Source of the DNA: Phycisphaerae bacterium
Lineage (GTDB): Bacteria > Planctomycetota > Phycisphaerae > Phycisphaerales > UBA1924
NCBI GenBank assembly: GCA_030429705.1
Contig: JAUIES010000003.1
Location: 62,001 to 126,000, forward strand
Direction: 5' to 3'
DNA: 64,000 nucleotides
The notes under the pieces were generated by a model. It was given only the letters and a program-made list of their open reading frames with translations, searched no databases and was not told the DNA's origin. Every line of letters begins with the position of its first letter. The first letter of the stretch is position 1. The position numbers were made by a program, and so were the translations under genes. Of this stretch, positions 24,058 through 32,043 are shown piece after piece.

Positions 24058-25539
24058 ATGGACGAACATTGTTCTGAGGGGCTGTCGCTGCGCAGGCCGA
24101 GAACCGCGGACGAGTTGCATGCATTCCTGGTTGAACATTTTGATCTCACGGTGCCTCGTTCGGGGTTGATTGTCGGGCATGCGGCACCGTTTGATTATCT
24201 GTGCCACGCGTTTTTTGAACAGGAGCCGGGCGCATCGCGTGATTGTGTCGTGTGGGCGAATCGGGGGGGCGGCAAGACCTTTCTCGCTGCAGTCGCCACC
24301 GCTCTTGATCTGGTGTTCAAGCCGGGCATCGAGATTCGCATACTGGGTGGATCTCTTGAACAGGCGAAGCGCATGCATGCGCATCTGCGGGTGTTGTTTG
24401 CCCGACAGCCATTTGATGCACTGATTGATGGCAAGATCACTGAAAAGCGCATCAGACTCTGCAACGGGTCGGTGGTCGAACTGCTTGCGCAGTCGCAAAC
24501 TTCCGTCCGTGGCACACGCGTCCAGAAGTTGCGGTGCGACGAAGTGGAACTGTTTGATCCGGAGGTCTGGGAGGCAGCACAACTGACGACGCGATCGAAG
24601 AATTGCGGCGGGGTGCATGTGACGGGAACGATCGAGTGCTTGTCGACGATGCATGTGCCCTATGGGCTGATGTACCGCCTGGTCAACGAAGCGAGGCATG
24701 GCGAACGAGCGATCTTCAAGTGGGGCGTGGTCGATGTGCTCGGTGCGTGCAGCGATGCACACACCTGTCTCGATGAGCACGGCGAGTCTACTTGCGGGCT
24801 CTATGCAGCGTGCGAAGGGCGGGCAAAGAAGCGCGACGCGCGCGGCGAACCAGCGGGACATGTCGAGGTGCATGATGCCTTGCAGCAGCAATCGCGGGTG
24901 GCGGAATCGACCTGGGCGTCCGAAATGTTGTGTTTGCGACCCAAGCGGAGCGATTGTGTGCTGCCGGAGTTTGAGCGGGCGGTGCATGTGGTGTCGTCGA
25001 TGCCGTGTGCGATGGAAGATGGGCAGTGGATCGGCGGGATGGATTTTGGGATTCGAGCGCCGACGGTGGTGCTGTGGGCGGTTGTTGCTCCCGGGGGGGC
25101 GGTCTATGTGATGGACGAACGATCTGAAGCGGGTGTCATTCTTGGCGAACACGCGCGAGCGATTCTAGAGGGTTCGCATCCGGTGCCTGCGTGGATCGGG
25201 GTCGATCCGGCGGGGAATCAACGGTCGGGGCAGACCGGGCTGAGTGATGTGCAGGCGCTTGCGCGGGTCGGGCTCAAACCAATCTGGCGGAAGATGGGCA
25301 TCATCGAGGGGCTGAGTCTGGTGCGGGCGAGGCTCAAGCCGGCCAGCGGGACACCCACGCTGTTTGTCCATGAGCGATGCGAGACGCTGATCGAATCACT
25401 TGAGAAGTATCGGTATCCAGCCGAGAACCAGGAAACCCTGACCCCGGTCAAAGACGGCAGCGACCACGCGGTCGACGCGCTGCGGTACATGATCCAGTGC
25501 CTCGATCGAAAGTATGAGACGAAGATGAACAAATACTGA
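24058..25539 (+). CDS. Phage-type terminase large subunit
   Basis: This 493-residue protein has both halves of a DNA-packaging terminase. The ATPase half shows Walker A ANRGGGKT (67-74), Walker B LRCDE (158-162) and a coupling-like HVTGT (187-191). The nuclease half shows an RNase-H-like acidic set: Asp329 in GGMDFG, Asp383 in GVDPAG and Asp469/Asp473 in DHAVDALRY. Between them is an unusual four-cysteine stretch (C231, C237, C246, C252) that may bind zinc or an iron-sulfur cluster. The length and all key residues suggest an active enzyme, not a decayed remnant. The ATG is coupled to the upstream small gene. No capsid, portal or tail genes occur in the window. It is followed directly by ftsW. 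Confidence 0.85.
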   Translation: MDEHCSEGLSLRRPRTADELHAFLVEHFDLTVPRSGLIVGHAAPFDYLCHAFFEQEPGASRDCVVWANRGGGKTFLAAVATALDLVFKPGIEIRILGGSLEQAKRMHAHLRVLFARQPFDALIDGKITEKRIRLCNGSVVELLAQSQTSVRGTRVQKLRCDEVELFDPEVWEAAQLTTRSKNCGGVHVTGTIECLSTMHVPYGLMYRLVNEARHGERAIFKWGVVDVLGACSDAHTCLDEHGESTCGLYAACEGRAKKRDARGEPAGHVEVHDALQQQSRVAESTWASEMLCLRPKRSDCVLPEFERAVHVVSSMPCAMEDGQWIGGMDFGIRAPTVVLWAVVAPGGAVYVMDERSEAGVILGEHARAILEGSHPVPAWIGVDPAGNQRSGQTGLSDVQALARVGLKPIWRKMGIIEGLSLVRARLKPASGTPTLFVHERCETLIESLEKYRYPAENQETLTPVKDGSDHAVDALRYMIQCLDRKYETKMNKY

Positions 25540-25601
25540 AGGCTGCCACTTTGTCAACGAGCAGATCTTCGCTTCTCTGGCCAATTCGCCGGCGGCGTGC
25601 C

Positions 25602-25607
25602 GATAAT
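25602..25607 (+). promoter_or_regulatory. Candidate -10 element for ftsW
   Basis: GATAAT (one mismatch to TATAAT) is followed by six bases and the ATG at 25614. This supports that start and a leaderless transcript separate from the terminase operon. Confidence 0.4.
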
Positions 25608-25613
25608 GTGTGC

Positions 25614-26852
25614 ATGCTTCGGACTGGGCACATTGTGGTTCTGTGCGCGCTCGCCTTGCTGACGCTGGGCGTGGTGATGGTCAACTCTGCCGAGATGGCG
25701 GTGAGTCCGATGACGCCCGAAGCAGCCGCACTCAATGCCGGGGTGACGCAGGAGGGTGTGACCTTCCAATCGATTGCGACTTCGACCGCTGCCAAGCACA
25801 TGTTGATGGCGTTGGCCGCTTTGACGGTGGCTGCGTTGTTCCCGGTCGGGTTGCTTCGTCGGGCAGTTGGGCGGGTCGGGCAGATGTTCAGTCCGCTGGT
25901 GCTGCTTTCGGTTGGCGTGATTGTGCTTGTGGGCTTGCTCGCGACGGTGTATTGGTCGCCGATCGCTCGACCGGTCAATGGGTCGAATCGATGGGTGACG
26001 GTCGGTCCGATTCAGAGCATTCAGCCGAGTGAACTGGGCAAGTGGTTCTTGATCTGGCTGATCGCGGCGTACGCCGTCTGGGTCGGACGCGAAAGGCTTG
26101 CCAAGTTCTGGGTCGGATTCGTGCCGGCGGTTGTTGCGATCGGCATTGTCAGCGCGTTCGTCGTGCTTGAAGATCTCGGAACGGGCGTGCTTATGGCGAC
26201 GGCGGCCTCGTTGGTGCTGCTCGCTGCGGGCGGGCGGGTGCTGCATTTCGCGTTGATTGTGCCGCTGGGATTGGTTGGTATCGGTGCTGCGATCATTCAG
26301 AATCCGTACCGCATCCAGCGTGTCTCCTCTTTTCTCGACCCCTATGCCGACCCGCAGAACTCCGGGTTTCACATGATTCAGTCGATGGCGACGGTCGCGG
26401 GCGGCGGCGTGACGGGCCGAGGGCTCGGGAACGGGCTCCAGAAGTTCGGTTATCTGCCGGAAGATCAGACGGATTTTCTATTTGCGATCATCAGCGAAGA
26501 ACTCGGGCTCGCTGGCGCGATGTTGACGCTGACGCTGTATGCAGTTCTTGTGTGGGCGATTCTGGCGATTGTGCGTCGGCAGGATGACCCGTTGCTTCGC
26601 CTTGGCGCACTTGGGATCATGGCGACGATTGTCATTCAGGCCTCGATCAATCTCATCGTGGTGACCGGACTCGGGCCGACCAAGGGGATCGCGCTCCCGC
26701 TCTTGAGTGCGGGCGGGACAGGTTGGATCTTGACAGCCGCTTGTCTCGGGCTCGTGGTTGCGATTGATCGATGTTCGCGACCGGTCCAATCGGCGATCGA
26801 TGAGATTGCTGACGACCAATCTGATGACTTGCAGACACCGGTTCTCGCGTGA
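25614..26852 (+). CDS. ftsW: FtsW/RodA/SpoVE family peptidoglycan glycosyltransferase
   Basis: This 412-residue polytopic membrane protein has the SEDS family layout of about ten hydrophobic segments. It should polymerise lipid II into glycan strands during division or growth. Family motifs include NGSNRWVTVG, a QPSELGKW stretch, the YADPQNSGFHMIQS segment, LPEDQTDFLFAIISEELG and the C-terminal GLGPTKGIALPLLSAGGTG. It overlaps murG by four bases, the conserved dcw pairing, which favours FtsW over RodA. The ATG at 25614 is preferred because it begins just before the first membrane segment and follows GATAAT by six bases; a TTG at 25551 is an alternative. Confidence 0.9.
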   Translation: MLRTGHIVVLCALALLTLGVVMVNSAEMAVSPMTPEAAALNAGVTQEGVTFQSIATSTAAKHMLMALAALTVAALFPVGLLRRAVGRVGQMFSPLVLLSVGVIVLVGLLATVYWSPIARPVNGSNRWVTVGPIQSIQPSELGKWFLIWLIAAYAVWVGRERLAKFWVGFVPAVVAIGIVSAFVVLEDLGTGVLMATAASLVLLAAGGRVLHFALIVPLGLVGIGAAIIQNPYRIQRVSSFLDPYADPQNSGFHMIQSMATVAGGGVTGRGLGNGLQKFGYLPEDQTDFLFAIISEELGLAGAMLTLTLYAVLVWAILAIVRRQDDPLLRLGALGIMATIVIQASINLIVVTGLGPTKGIALPLLSAGGTGWILTAACLGLVVAIDRCSRPVQSAIDEIADDQSDDLQTPVLA

Positions 26853-27976
26853 GCGTGCAAGGCGTCATCTTTGCGGGCGGCGGGACTGGTGGGCACATCT
26901 TTCCAGCGGTTGCGATTGCAGAACAACTCAATCGTGTCGGAGGCGATGATCACCCGGGCGGCGCATCGGGGTCGCAGATTCCGATCGCATACTTGTGTTC
27001 GACGCGTGAGATCGATCTGCGGATCCTTGAGCCGCGCGACTGCGATTTCACACAGATTCCGGCGGTGCCTTTTTCAGCTCGACCGAGATCGTTGATTCGC
27101 TTCTTGTGTACCTGGCGTGGTTCAGTCCGGGCATGCAAGACAGCGATTCTGGATCGGTGCAAGTTGTGGGGGGTTGAGCCCGCGTCCGTCGCGGTTGTTG
27201 CGACGGGAGGGTTCGTCTGTGCTCCGGCGGCTCGAGCAGCACGGTCGCTCGGGTGCTCCGTGACGCTGGTGAATCTTGACGCGGTACCGGGCAAGGCGGC
27301 GCGACTGCTCGCGCGTCGAGCGGATCATGTGTTTACAACATACCCTGCGTTTGGGGTCGAGCCGATCGGTCCGATTGTCAGGTCAGAGGCTCTCGCACCG
27401 GATACACCTGAGCAATGCCGGGTTGCCCTCGGTCTCGATCCTGCCAAGCCGACGCTCGTGGTCTCGGGCGCGAGTCAGGGTGCCCAGTCATTGAACGGAT
27501 TTGTTCTGATGCTGGTCGAGCGGGAGCCATCGGTTTTCGAGGGATGGCAGATTCTTCATCAGGCCGGTCCTGATCGCGTGCATGAGGTGGAGGCTGCATA
27601 TGCACAGTGCTCGGTTCCCAGTCGGGTTGTCGGTCTTCTCGATGATGTTGGTTTGATGTGGGGATCGGCTACGCTCGCGATCGCGCGTGCTGGAGCTGGG
27701 ACGGTGGCTGAACTTGATGCGAACGGTGTTGAGTCGATTTTTTTTCCTTACCCATATCACCATGACGACCATCAGAAACGGAATGCGCAGCCGATGGCCG
27801 ATGCCGGGCGAGCGACCATTCTTCAAGATTTCGTGAATCCGGAGCAGAACATGCAAGCCCATGCTGCTCAGATCAAAGCCGCGTTGAATGCGGCTCGTGA
27901 GCGAAAAACTCGGTATTTGCAGCGGGAATCGAGTGATGGCGCCTTGGAAATCGCAAAGATGCTCCGAAACTTGTGA
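26849..27976 (+). CDS. murG: UDP-GlcNAc--undecaprenyl-pyrophosphoryl-MurNAc-pentapeptide GlcNAc transferase MurG
   Basis: This 375-residue GT28 glycosyltransferase adds GlcNAc to lipid I to make lipid II at the inner face of the membrane. Motifs include the N-terminal loop GGGTGGHIFPA (about 10-20), ATGGFVCAPAA in the first domain, SGASQGAQSLN as the second Gly-rich loop and ARAGAGTVAEL in the donor-binding region. The GTG start overlaps the ftsW stop, so the two are coupled. Its presence supports a peptidoglycan wall, consistent with the L,D-transpeptidase gene near 55 kb. Confidence 0.93.
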   Translation: MSVQGVIFAGGGTGGHIFPAVAIAEQLNRVGGDDHPGGASGSQIPIAYLCSTREIDLRILEPRDCDFTQIPAVPFSARPRSLIRFLCTWRGSVRACKTAILDRCKLWGVEPASVAVVATGGFVCAPAARAARSLGCSVTLVNLDAVPGKAARLLARRADHVFTTYPAFGVEPIGPIVRSEALAPDTPEQCRVALGLDPAKPTLVVSGASQGAQSLNGFVLMLVEREPSVFEGWQILHQAGPDRVHEVEAAYAQCSVPSRVVGLLDDVGLMWGSATLAIARAGAGTVAELDANGVESIFFPYPYHHDDHQKRNAQPMADAGRATILQDFVNPEQNMQAHAAQIKAALNAARERKTRYLQRESSDGALEIAKMLRNL

Positions 27977-28122
27977 GTCTTTTCATCGTATAACGCTTGA
28001 ATCAGGACACGAGGTTTGGGATCCTCGTTCGCGGTGCCGCGCCCTGCGCTGGAATCCGTGACTTGCTGAGCAGTGCTCCCTGTCACGCCCGCGTTTCCAT
28101 ATGTTCGAGCGATCGGGAGTTC

Positions 28123-28638
28123 ATGCAAACAACACCCATGAAGAGTGTGCAACGACACCAGGCGAGGTGTGTAATTTGGCGTTCGGCCGACGATGTCGTG
28201 CCGGCGGCCTTGCGAAAGGCGTTGCAGGATCGTGGGCTGTGGTTCACGGAGTGCGATACGGCATCGTGGGCGACCGCTGAGGCGTGTCGGCTGAACACGA
28301 TGGATGACTGCACGCCGGTGATCCTTTTGCTGCTTGCTCCTGCGTCTTTGCCTGATGCTGATGCTGTGCTGCGTACTTGTTTGAAGTTTGCCCCGCAGGT
28401 CTCTCACTGGGTGTATGACGAGGATGCGACGCCGAAGTTGCGAGCTCGGGTTCCGGAAGTGAAAGGGTGCGCTGCTCAAACGCCATCTTTGCAAAGTTGG
28501 TCCGTGGTGTCTGACGGCGAGGGTGCCGATAACCCCTCATCAGGGTGTAAATCTGGGGAAGATTCGAGATCTATTTTGAGTTTTGATGAACTTGATGCCC
28601 TGAAACACCCAGAACAGGCGGGCGATCAACCATCATGA
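28123..28638 (+). CDS. Hypothetical protein upstream of diguanylate cyclase
   Basis: This is a 171-residue soluble protein with no recognised domain. The central part (about 12-100) alternates hydrophobic beta-like stretches and helices, as in a small alpha/beta domain (CVIWRSADDVVPAALRKALQ, and TPVILLLLAPASL); the C-terminal third is polar. The start is uncertain: GGGAG lies three bases before ATG 28123, a second ATG lies five codons later, and the frame is open to 27997. It overlaps the GGDEF gene (ATGATG), so a regulatory partnership with that enzyme is likely but unproven. Confidence 0.55.
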   Translation: MQTTPMKSVQRHQARCVIWRSADDVVPAALRKALQDRGLWFTECDTASWATAEACRLNTMDDCTPVILLLLAPASLPDADAVLRTCLKFAPQVSHWVYDEDATPKLRARVPEVKGCAAQTPSLQSWSVVSDGEGADNPSSGCKSGEDSRSILSFDELDALKHPEQAGDQPS

Positions 28639-29981
28639 TGTCACAGTCTGAGTTGATTGCGCAGCAGGATGTAGATGTGAGTGATGCGAAACGGACAGAC
28701 CGATCGGGTCGCCCGCCAGACGCGATGTGCGTTGTGGTGGTGGGCGCCACCGGGCGAACGGGGGCTCTTGAAGCCGATCCGTCGGTGTCCATTGCGCGCG
28801 TCGAAACGCTGCTTGAGGCGATTGCCTTTTTCAGCGTTGTCGATCGCAATTCAGATCTGATCCATATCGCGGCACTTTCGACGGAAGTTTGGGATCTCCC
28901 TGCGCTCAAAGAATTCATGGATGCCCTCCGATTCGTCGATGCCAATGCAAGTGTTGTGCATATCGGGCCGTGCAAGCCCGCTGCGCGCGAGTTGATCGAT
29001 GGGGTTGTGAGTCACCAGATGAATCCGGACGAGATTCGAGCCATTATTGAGACCAGGCCGGTCACTGAACTACCGCCTCCGGTGGAGGTCTTGGCTTCGG
29101 AAGATCCGGAAGCGCCGCCGGTGTCATCGATTGGTGATGCCGAGTTGGTCCGTGCGTTGATGTTGGGTGAAGACCTGATTCCGCTGGCGACTCAGTTGAT
29201 CGCCGAGCGGCTGGCCGACCCATCACTGCAGTTCGTCCCGCAATCGACATCGGTCGAGTTGAGTCATGCCAAGAGCGTGATGGTCAAGAGTGAGGGGCGC
29301 ATCGCCGGGTACCTGGTTTCAGAGAACCGTTCGGTCACGCTTGCGACACTTGAATCGCATTCAGCGTGGCTTGGCTGCTGGCTCGCGCTCGATCGCCGAT
29401 TCCGTGATCAACGCATCGAGGCGCTGACCGATCCGTTGACGGGCGCCTGGAATCGCCGGTACTTTGACCGCTATCTCTCGCGTGCGATCGAACTTGCCCA
29501 GTCGTCGCGGCACACCGCGACGATCATGGTCTTCGATATCGACGAGTTCAAGAAGTACAACGACCAGTTCGGGCACGCAGCCGGTGACGAGATTCTCGTC
29601 GAAGTCGTGCGGCTGCTTCGGAGTGTGATTCGGCCTTCGGACCGTGTGTGCCGCATCGGTGGCGATGAGTTTGCGGTGATTTTCTTTGAGCCGCGCGGGC
29701 CTCGTGTCCCGGCGAGTAAGCCGCCTGACTCGATCTACCGCATCGCTCGGCGTTTCCAGTCGCAGATCGGCGGACACAGTTTCCCGAAACTCGGGCAGTC
29801 GGCACCCGGGACGCTGACGATCTCGGGTGGTCTGGCGACCTATCCGTGGGACGGTCGTACGCCTCAGACACTGCTCGAACGGGCGGACCAGTTGGCGATT
29901 CAGAGTAAGGCGGCGGGGAAGAATGTGATCACGCTGGGTCCGGGTGCGTCGCGTGCGTGCCGCGAGCCGGAAGATGAGTGA
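28635..29981 (+). CDS. Diguanylate cyclase (GGDEF domain)
   Basis: This 448-residue enzyme probably makes cyclic di-GMP from two GTP. The C-terminal GGDEF domain (about 255-435) has an intact active-site motif RIGGDEFAV and an inhibitory RxxD site (RPSD) five residues before it, so both synthesis and product inhibition are expected. DPLTGAWNRRYFD marks the start of the domain. The N-terminal ~240 residues resemble no sensor I can name and have no membrane segment; they partly echo the style of the upstream protein. It is coupled to the preceding unknown gene. Possible targets in the window are the PilZ protein (60.1 kb) and the MshEN protein (32.0 kb). Confidence 0.9.
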   Translation: MMSQSELIAQQDVDVSDAKRTDRSGRPPDAMCVVVVGATGRTGALEADPSVSIARVETLLEAIAFFSVVDRNSDLIHIAALSTEVWDLPALKEFMDALRFVDANASVVHIGPCKPAARELIDGVVSHQMNPDEIRAIIETRPVTELPPPVEVLASEDPEAPPVSSIGDAELVRALMLGEDLIPLATQLIAERLADPSLQFVPQSTSVELSHAKSVMVKSEGRIAGYLVSENRSVTLATLESHSAWLGCWLALDRRFRDQRIEALTDPLTGAWNRRYFDRYLSRAIELAQSSRHTATIMVFDIDEFKKYNDQFGHAAGDEILVEVVRLLRSVIRPSDRVCRIGGDEFAVIFFEPRGPRVPASKPPDSIYRIARRFQSQIGGHSFPKLGQSAPGTLTISGGLATYPWDGRTPQTLLERADQLAIQSKAAGKNVITLGPGASRACREPEDE

Positions 29982-30044
29982 CATCCTCGCCAAGTGGCGT
30001 GAGCGGTGCTACGCTCAACCCGTCCCGGGCACCCGGGACATGCA

Positions 30045-30131
30045 GGTGCGGTGGCCGAGCGGTTGAAGGCACACGACTTGAAATCGTGCAGGCGTGAAAG
30101 CGTCTCGGGGGTTCGAATCCCTCCCGCACCG
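30045..30131 (+). tRNA. tRNA-Ser (anticodon TGA)
   Basis: This 87-base class II tRNA has a seven-pair acceptor stem (30045-30051 with 30124-30130) and discriminator G. The anticodon loop is CTTGAAA, a long variable arm follows, and the T arm has GTTCGAATC. CCA is not encoded. A TG-C-TACGCT sequence about 30 bases upstream could be an extended -10 element. Confidence 0.95.
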
Positions 30132-30152
30132 TTTTTCTTTTTTTTTGAAAAC

Positions 30153-30194
30153 AAACCGATGAACCGAGCGGCGATGGCCATCGGTTTTTTTTTT
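30153..30194 (+). terminator. Rho-independent terminator after tRNA-Ser
   Basis: A 9-bp stem (30153-30161 with 30179-30187) has a 17-base loop and runs into ten T. On the minus strand the same stem is followed by a shorter T-rich stretch, so it may also stop transcription of the convergent rimO gene. Confidence 0.75.
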
Positions 30195-30256
30195 GGTTGG
30201 ATTGATGATGGCTATACAGAGCCATTTCCGAGATGCTCGGCTCGTCGACGCGTGTG

Positions 30257-32023
30257 TCAGATCACATTCAGGCTGATACGGCCTTCGAGGTCGGTGATGG
30301 GGCGGGCGATGAGGTCGTAGCCATCAGAAGCGACGATGACGCACGGGACGAGTTCGCCGGGTGTGAGTTTTTCACGCGACTGGACGAAAGTGATCGCGTC
30401 GATTTTGGGTGCCTGAAAGTAGGTTCGGCCTTGAGCCAGGTACTGTGTACGGACCCCCCCTGCAAGACCCCCTCCGGCCTCGAGGACTCGGCCACCTTCC
30501 CCGCTCGCGGGGGAGGGAGCAGGTGCGTCGTCCGGTGCGCTCATGGATTCGTCGATGAGGACATCAAACCTGCAGCCGGAGTCGGTCGGGCTTGCCGGGT
30601 CGAACTGGTCGGCCACGAATGCAGCCTGGTCATAAGCGATCTGCTGCTGGAGCGCCATGATCTCGTCGTGGCGGCGTTGTTTGGTCTCGGCATCGACCGC
30701 GAGGGCAGGGTCTGATTCCATGCGGCCGGCGACGGTGCCGGGTTCGGCGGAATACTGGAAGCACCCGACCGCGTCGAATCCGACTTCGTCAATGAATGCA
30801 AGGAGTTGCTCGTGATCCTGCTCGGTCTCGCCGGGAAAGCCGGTGACGAATGTTGTGCGGATAGCCATGCCGGGGATGCGGTCGCGAAGTTTGTGCATGA
30901 GTTCGAGTTGTTGAGCTGCATCGACATTGCGTCGCATCGCGGTGAGCACCTGATCGGACGCGTGCTGAAGGGGGATGTCGATATAGGGCAGCAGGTACCC
31001 CTCGGCGACGAGGGCTGCAAAGGCATCGATGATTTCGTCGGTGAAGTTGCTCGGATAGGCGTACATAAGGCGCAGCCAGGCTTTGCCGGTTTCTTCACGA
31101 ACAGCCGAGGAGAGGGACTTGAGGACTTTGGGCAGGCCTGCGGTGAAGAGGTCCCTTGCTTGCGCTTCGGGCTCGTTGTTCATGCCTGTCCCTATATCGT
31201 CGCCATAACTGGTGGTGTCTTGGCCGATGAGGAGGAGTTCGTACGCGCCGTCGCGAAGGAGTTCGCGTGCTTCAGCGACGATGGCGGCTTCGGGTTTGGA
31301 ACGCATCTTGCCTCGGATCGAGGGGATGGTGCAGAAGGCACAGTTCTGGTTGCAGCCTTCCGAGATGCGCAGGTACGCGTAGTGGCGGGGGGTCAGACGC
31401 AAGCGCGCAGCGTCCGATTCAAAGTACCCGATGCCTTTGCCGTCCTTACCATTGACGGTGATGCCAGCAGCGACCGGGCCGGTCGACTGGGCTTTGGTGA
31501 GGGCGTTGGAACTGATCCAATATGGAGCGGCGGTCTGGGCGACCTCTTCGAGCGATTCGCGGGTGGGGGCCACGCCGCGAACAGCCTCAAGGATTTTGTC
31601 ACGATCGAAGACGCCGACCATGGCATCGATGCCCGGTTCCCACTCGAGCATCTTGGCGCGGTGTCTTTGAACGAGGCAACCGGCGACAATGACGCGTTTG
31701 ATCTCGCCCCGTTCCTTCGCCTCGACCGCTTCTCGAATGACACCCATCGACTCCTGCTTTGATGCTTCGAGAAAGCCGCAGGTGTTGATGACGATTGCGT
31801 CGGCCGGTGTGACGCGGCCACTGGTTGCGGAGGCATCCTGCTCTGACCCAGAGAGTGAGAGGTCGTCGTGTTCGTTGTCGGTTTCGATGTCTGCGGAGAC
31901 GGGGGATATGCCGTCCTCAGCGAGGAGCCCGAGCATCTTCTCGGAATCGACGAGGTTCTTCGGGCATCCGAGCGAGACGAATGAAACCGTGCGGATGTCG
32001 AGTTCGGCTTGGGTGTCGGGCAT
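30257..32023 (-). CDS. rimO: Ribosomal protein S12 methylthiotransferase RimO
   Basis: This radical-SAM enzyme methylthiolates an Asp of ribosomal protein S12. The N-terminal UPF0004 cysteines are visible (SLGCPKN, NTCGF, AGCLVQR), the radical-SAM cluster motif is CNQNCAFC, and the C-terminal TRAM domain ends the protein. At 588 residues it is well over the usual ~440. Extra segments lie in the N-terminal domain (Asp/Ser-rich, about 40-68), before the SAM motif, after SYGDD (MNNEPEAQARD) and before the TRAM domain (SPASGEGGRVLEAGG, from a palindromic repeat). All insertions keep the frame, so the protein is probably functional. The ATG follows a TACAGT hexamer by six bases, with no Shine-Dalgarno sequence. 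Confidence 0.9.
   Translation of the reverse strand: MPDTQAELDIRTVSFVSLGCPKNLVDSEKMLGLLAEDGISPVSADIETDNEHDDLSLSGSEQDASATSGRVTPADAIVINTCGFLEASKQESMGVIREAVEAKERGEIKRVIVAGCLVQRHRAKMLEWEPGIDAMVGVFDRDKILEAVRGVAPTRESLEEVAQTAAPYWISSNALTKAQSTGPVAAGITVNGKDGKGIGYFESDAARLRLTPRHYAYLRISEGCNQNCAFCTIPSIRGKMRSKPEAAIVAEARELLRDGAYELLLIGQDTTSYGDDIGTGMNNEPEAQARDLFTAGLPKVLKSLSSAVREETGKAWLRLMYAYPSNFTDEIIDAFAALVAEGYLLPYIDIPLQHASDQVLTAMRRNVDAAQQLELMHKLRDRIPGMAIRTTFVTGFPGETEQDHEQLLAFIDEVGFDAVGCFQYSAEPGTVAGRMESDPALAVDAETKQRRHDEIMALQQQIAYDQAAFVADQFDPASPTDSGCRFDVLIDESMSAPDDAPAPSPASGEGGRVLEAGGGLAGGVRTQYLAQGRTYFQAPKIDAITFVQSREKLTPGELVPCVIVASDGYDLIARPITDLEGRISLNVI
30495..30516. repeat. Palindromic GC-rich element inside rimO
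   Basis: Arms CCTTCCCCGC (30495-30504) and GCGGGGGAGG (30507-30516) form a near-perfect 10-bp stem with a two-base loop. Flanking GGCC and CTCGAG sequences extend the symmetry. It is translated as an in-frame insertion between the radical-SAM and TRAM domains. The look is that of a dispersed REP-like element, but other copies were not seen in this window. Confidence 0.5.
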
Positions 32024-32029
32024 GGCCCA

Positions 32030-32035
32030 ACTGTA
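32030..32035 (-). promoter_or_regulatory. Candidate -10 element for leaderless rimO mRNA
   Basis: The minus-strand hexamer TACAGT lies exactly six bases before the rimO ATG. No Shine-Dalgarno sequence is present. Confidence 0.4.
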
Positions 32036-32043
32036 TGCGTGGT

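Noticed and set aside
23986-25152. 388-codon minus-strand frame opposite the terminase gene
   Set aside because: It is an antisense shadow in a GC-rich gene; composition is His/Arg/Pro-rich and no domain is seen.
20872-25539. Complete prophage
   Set aside because: No integrase, portal, capsid, tail or lysis genes and no flanking direct repeats were seen, so only a phage-like module is claimed.
29900-30225. Two minus-strand frames with GIRTPE and REGFEPPR-like segments
   Set aside because: They are antisense readings of tRNA-Ser and have no ribosome binding site.
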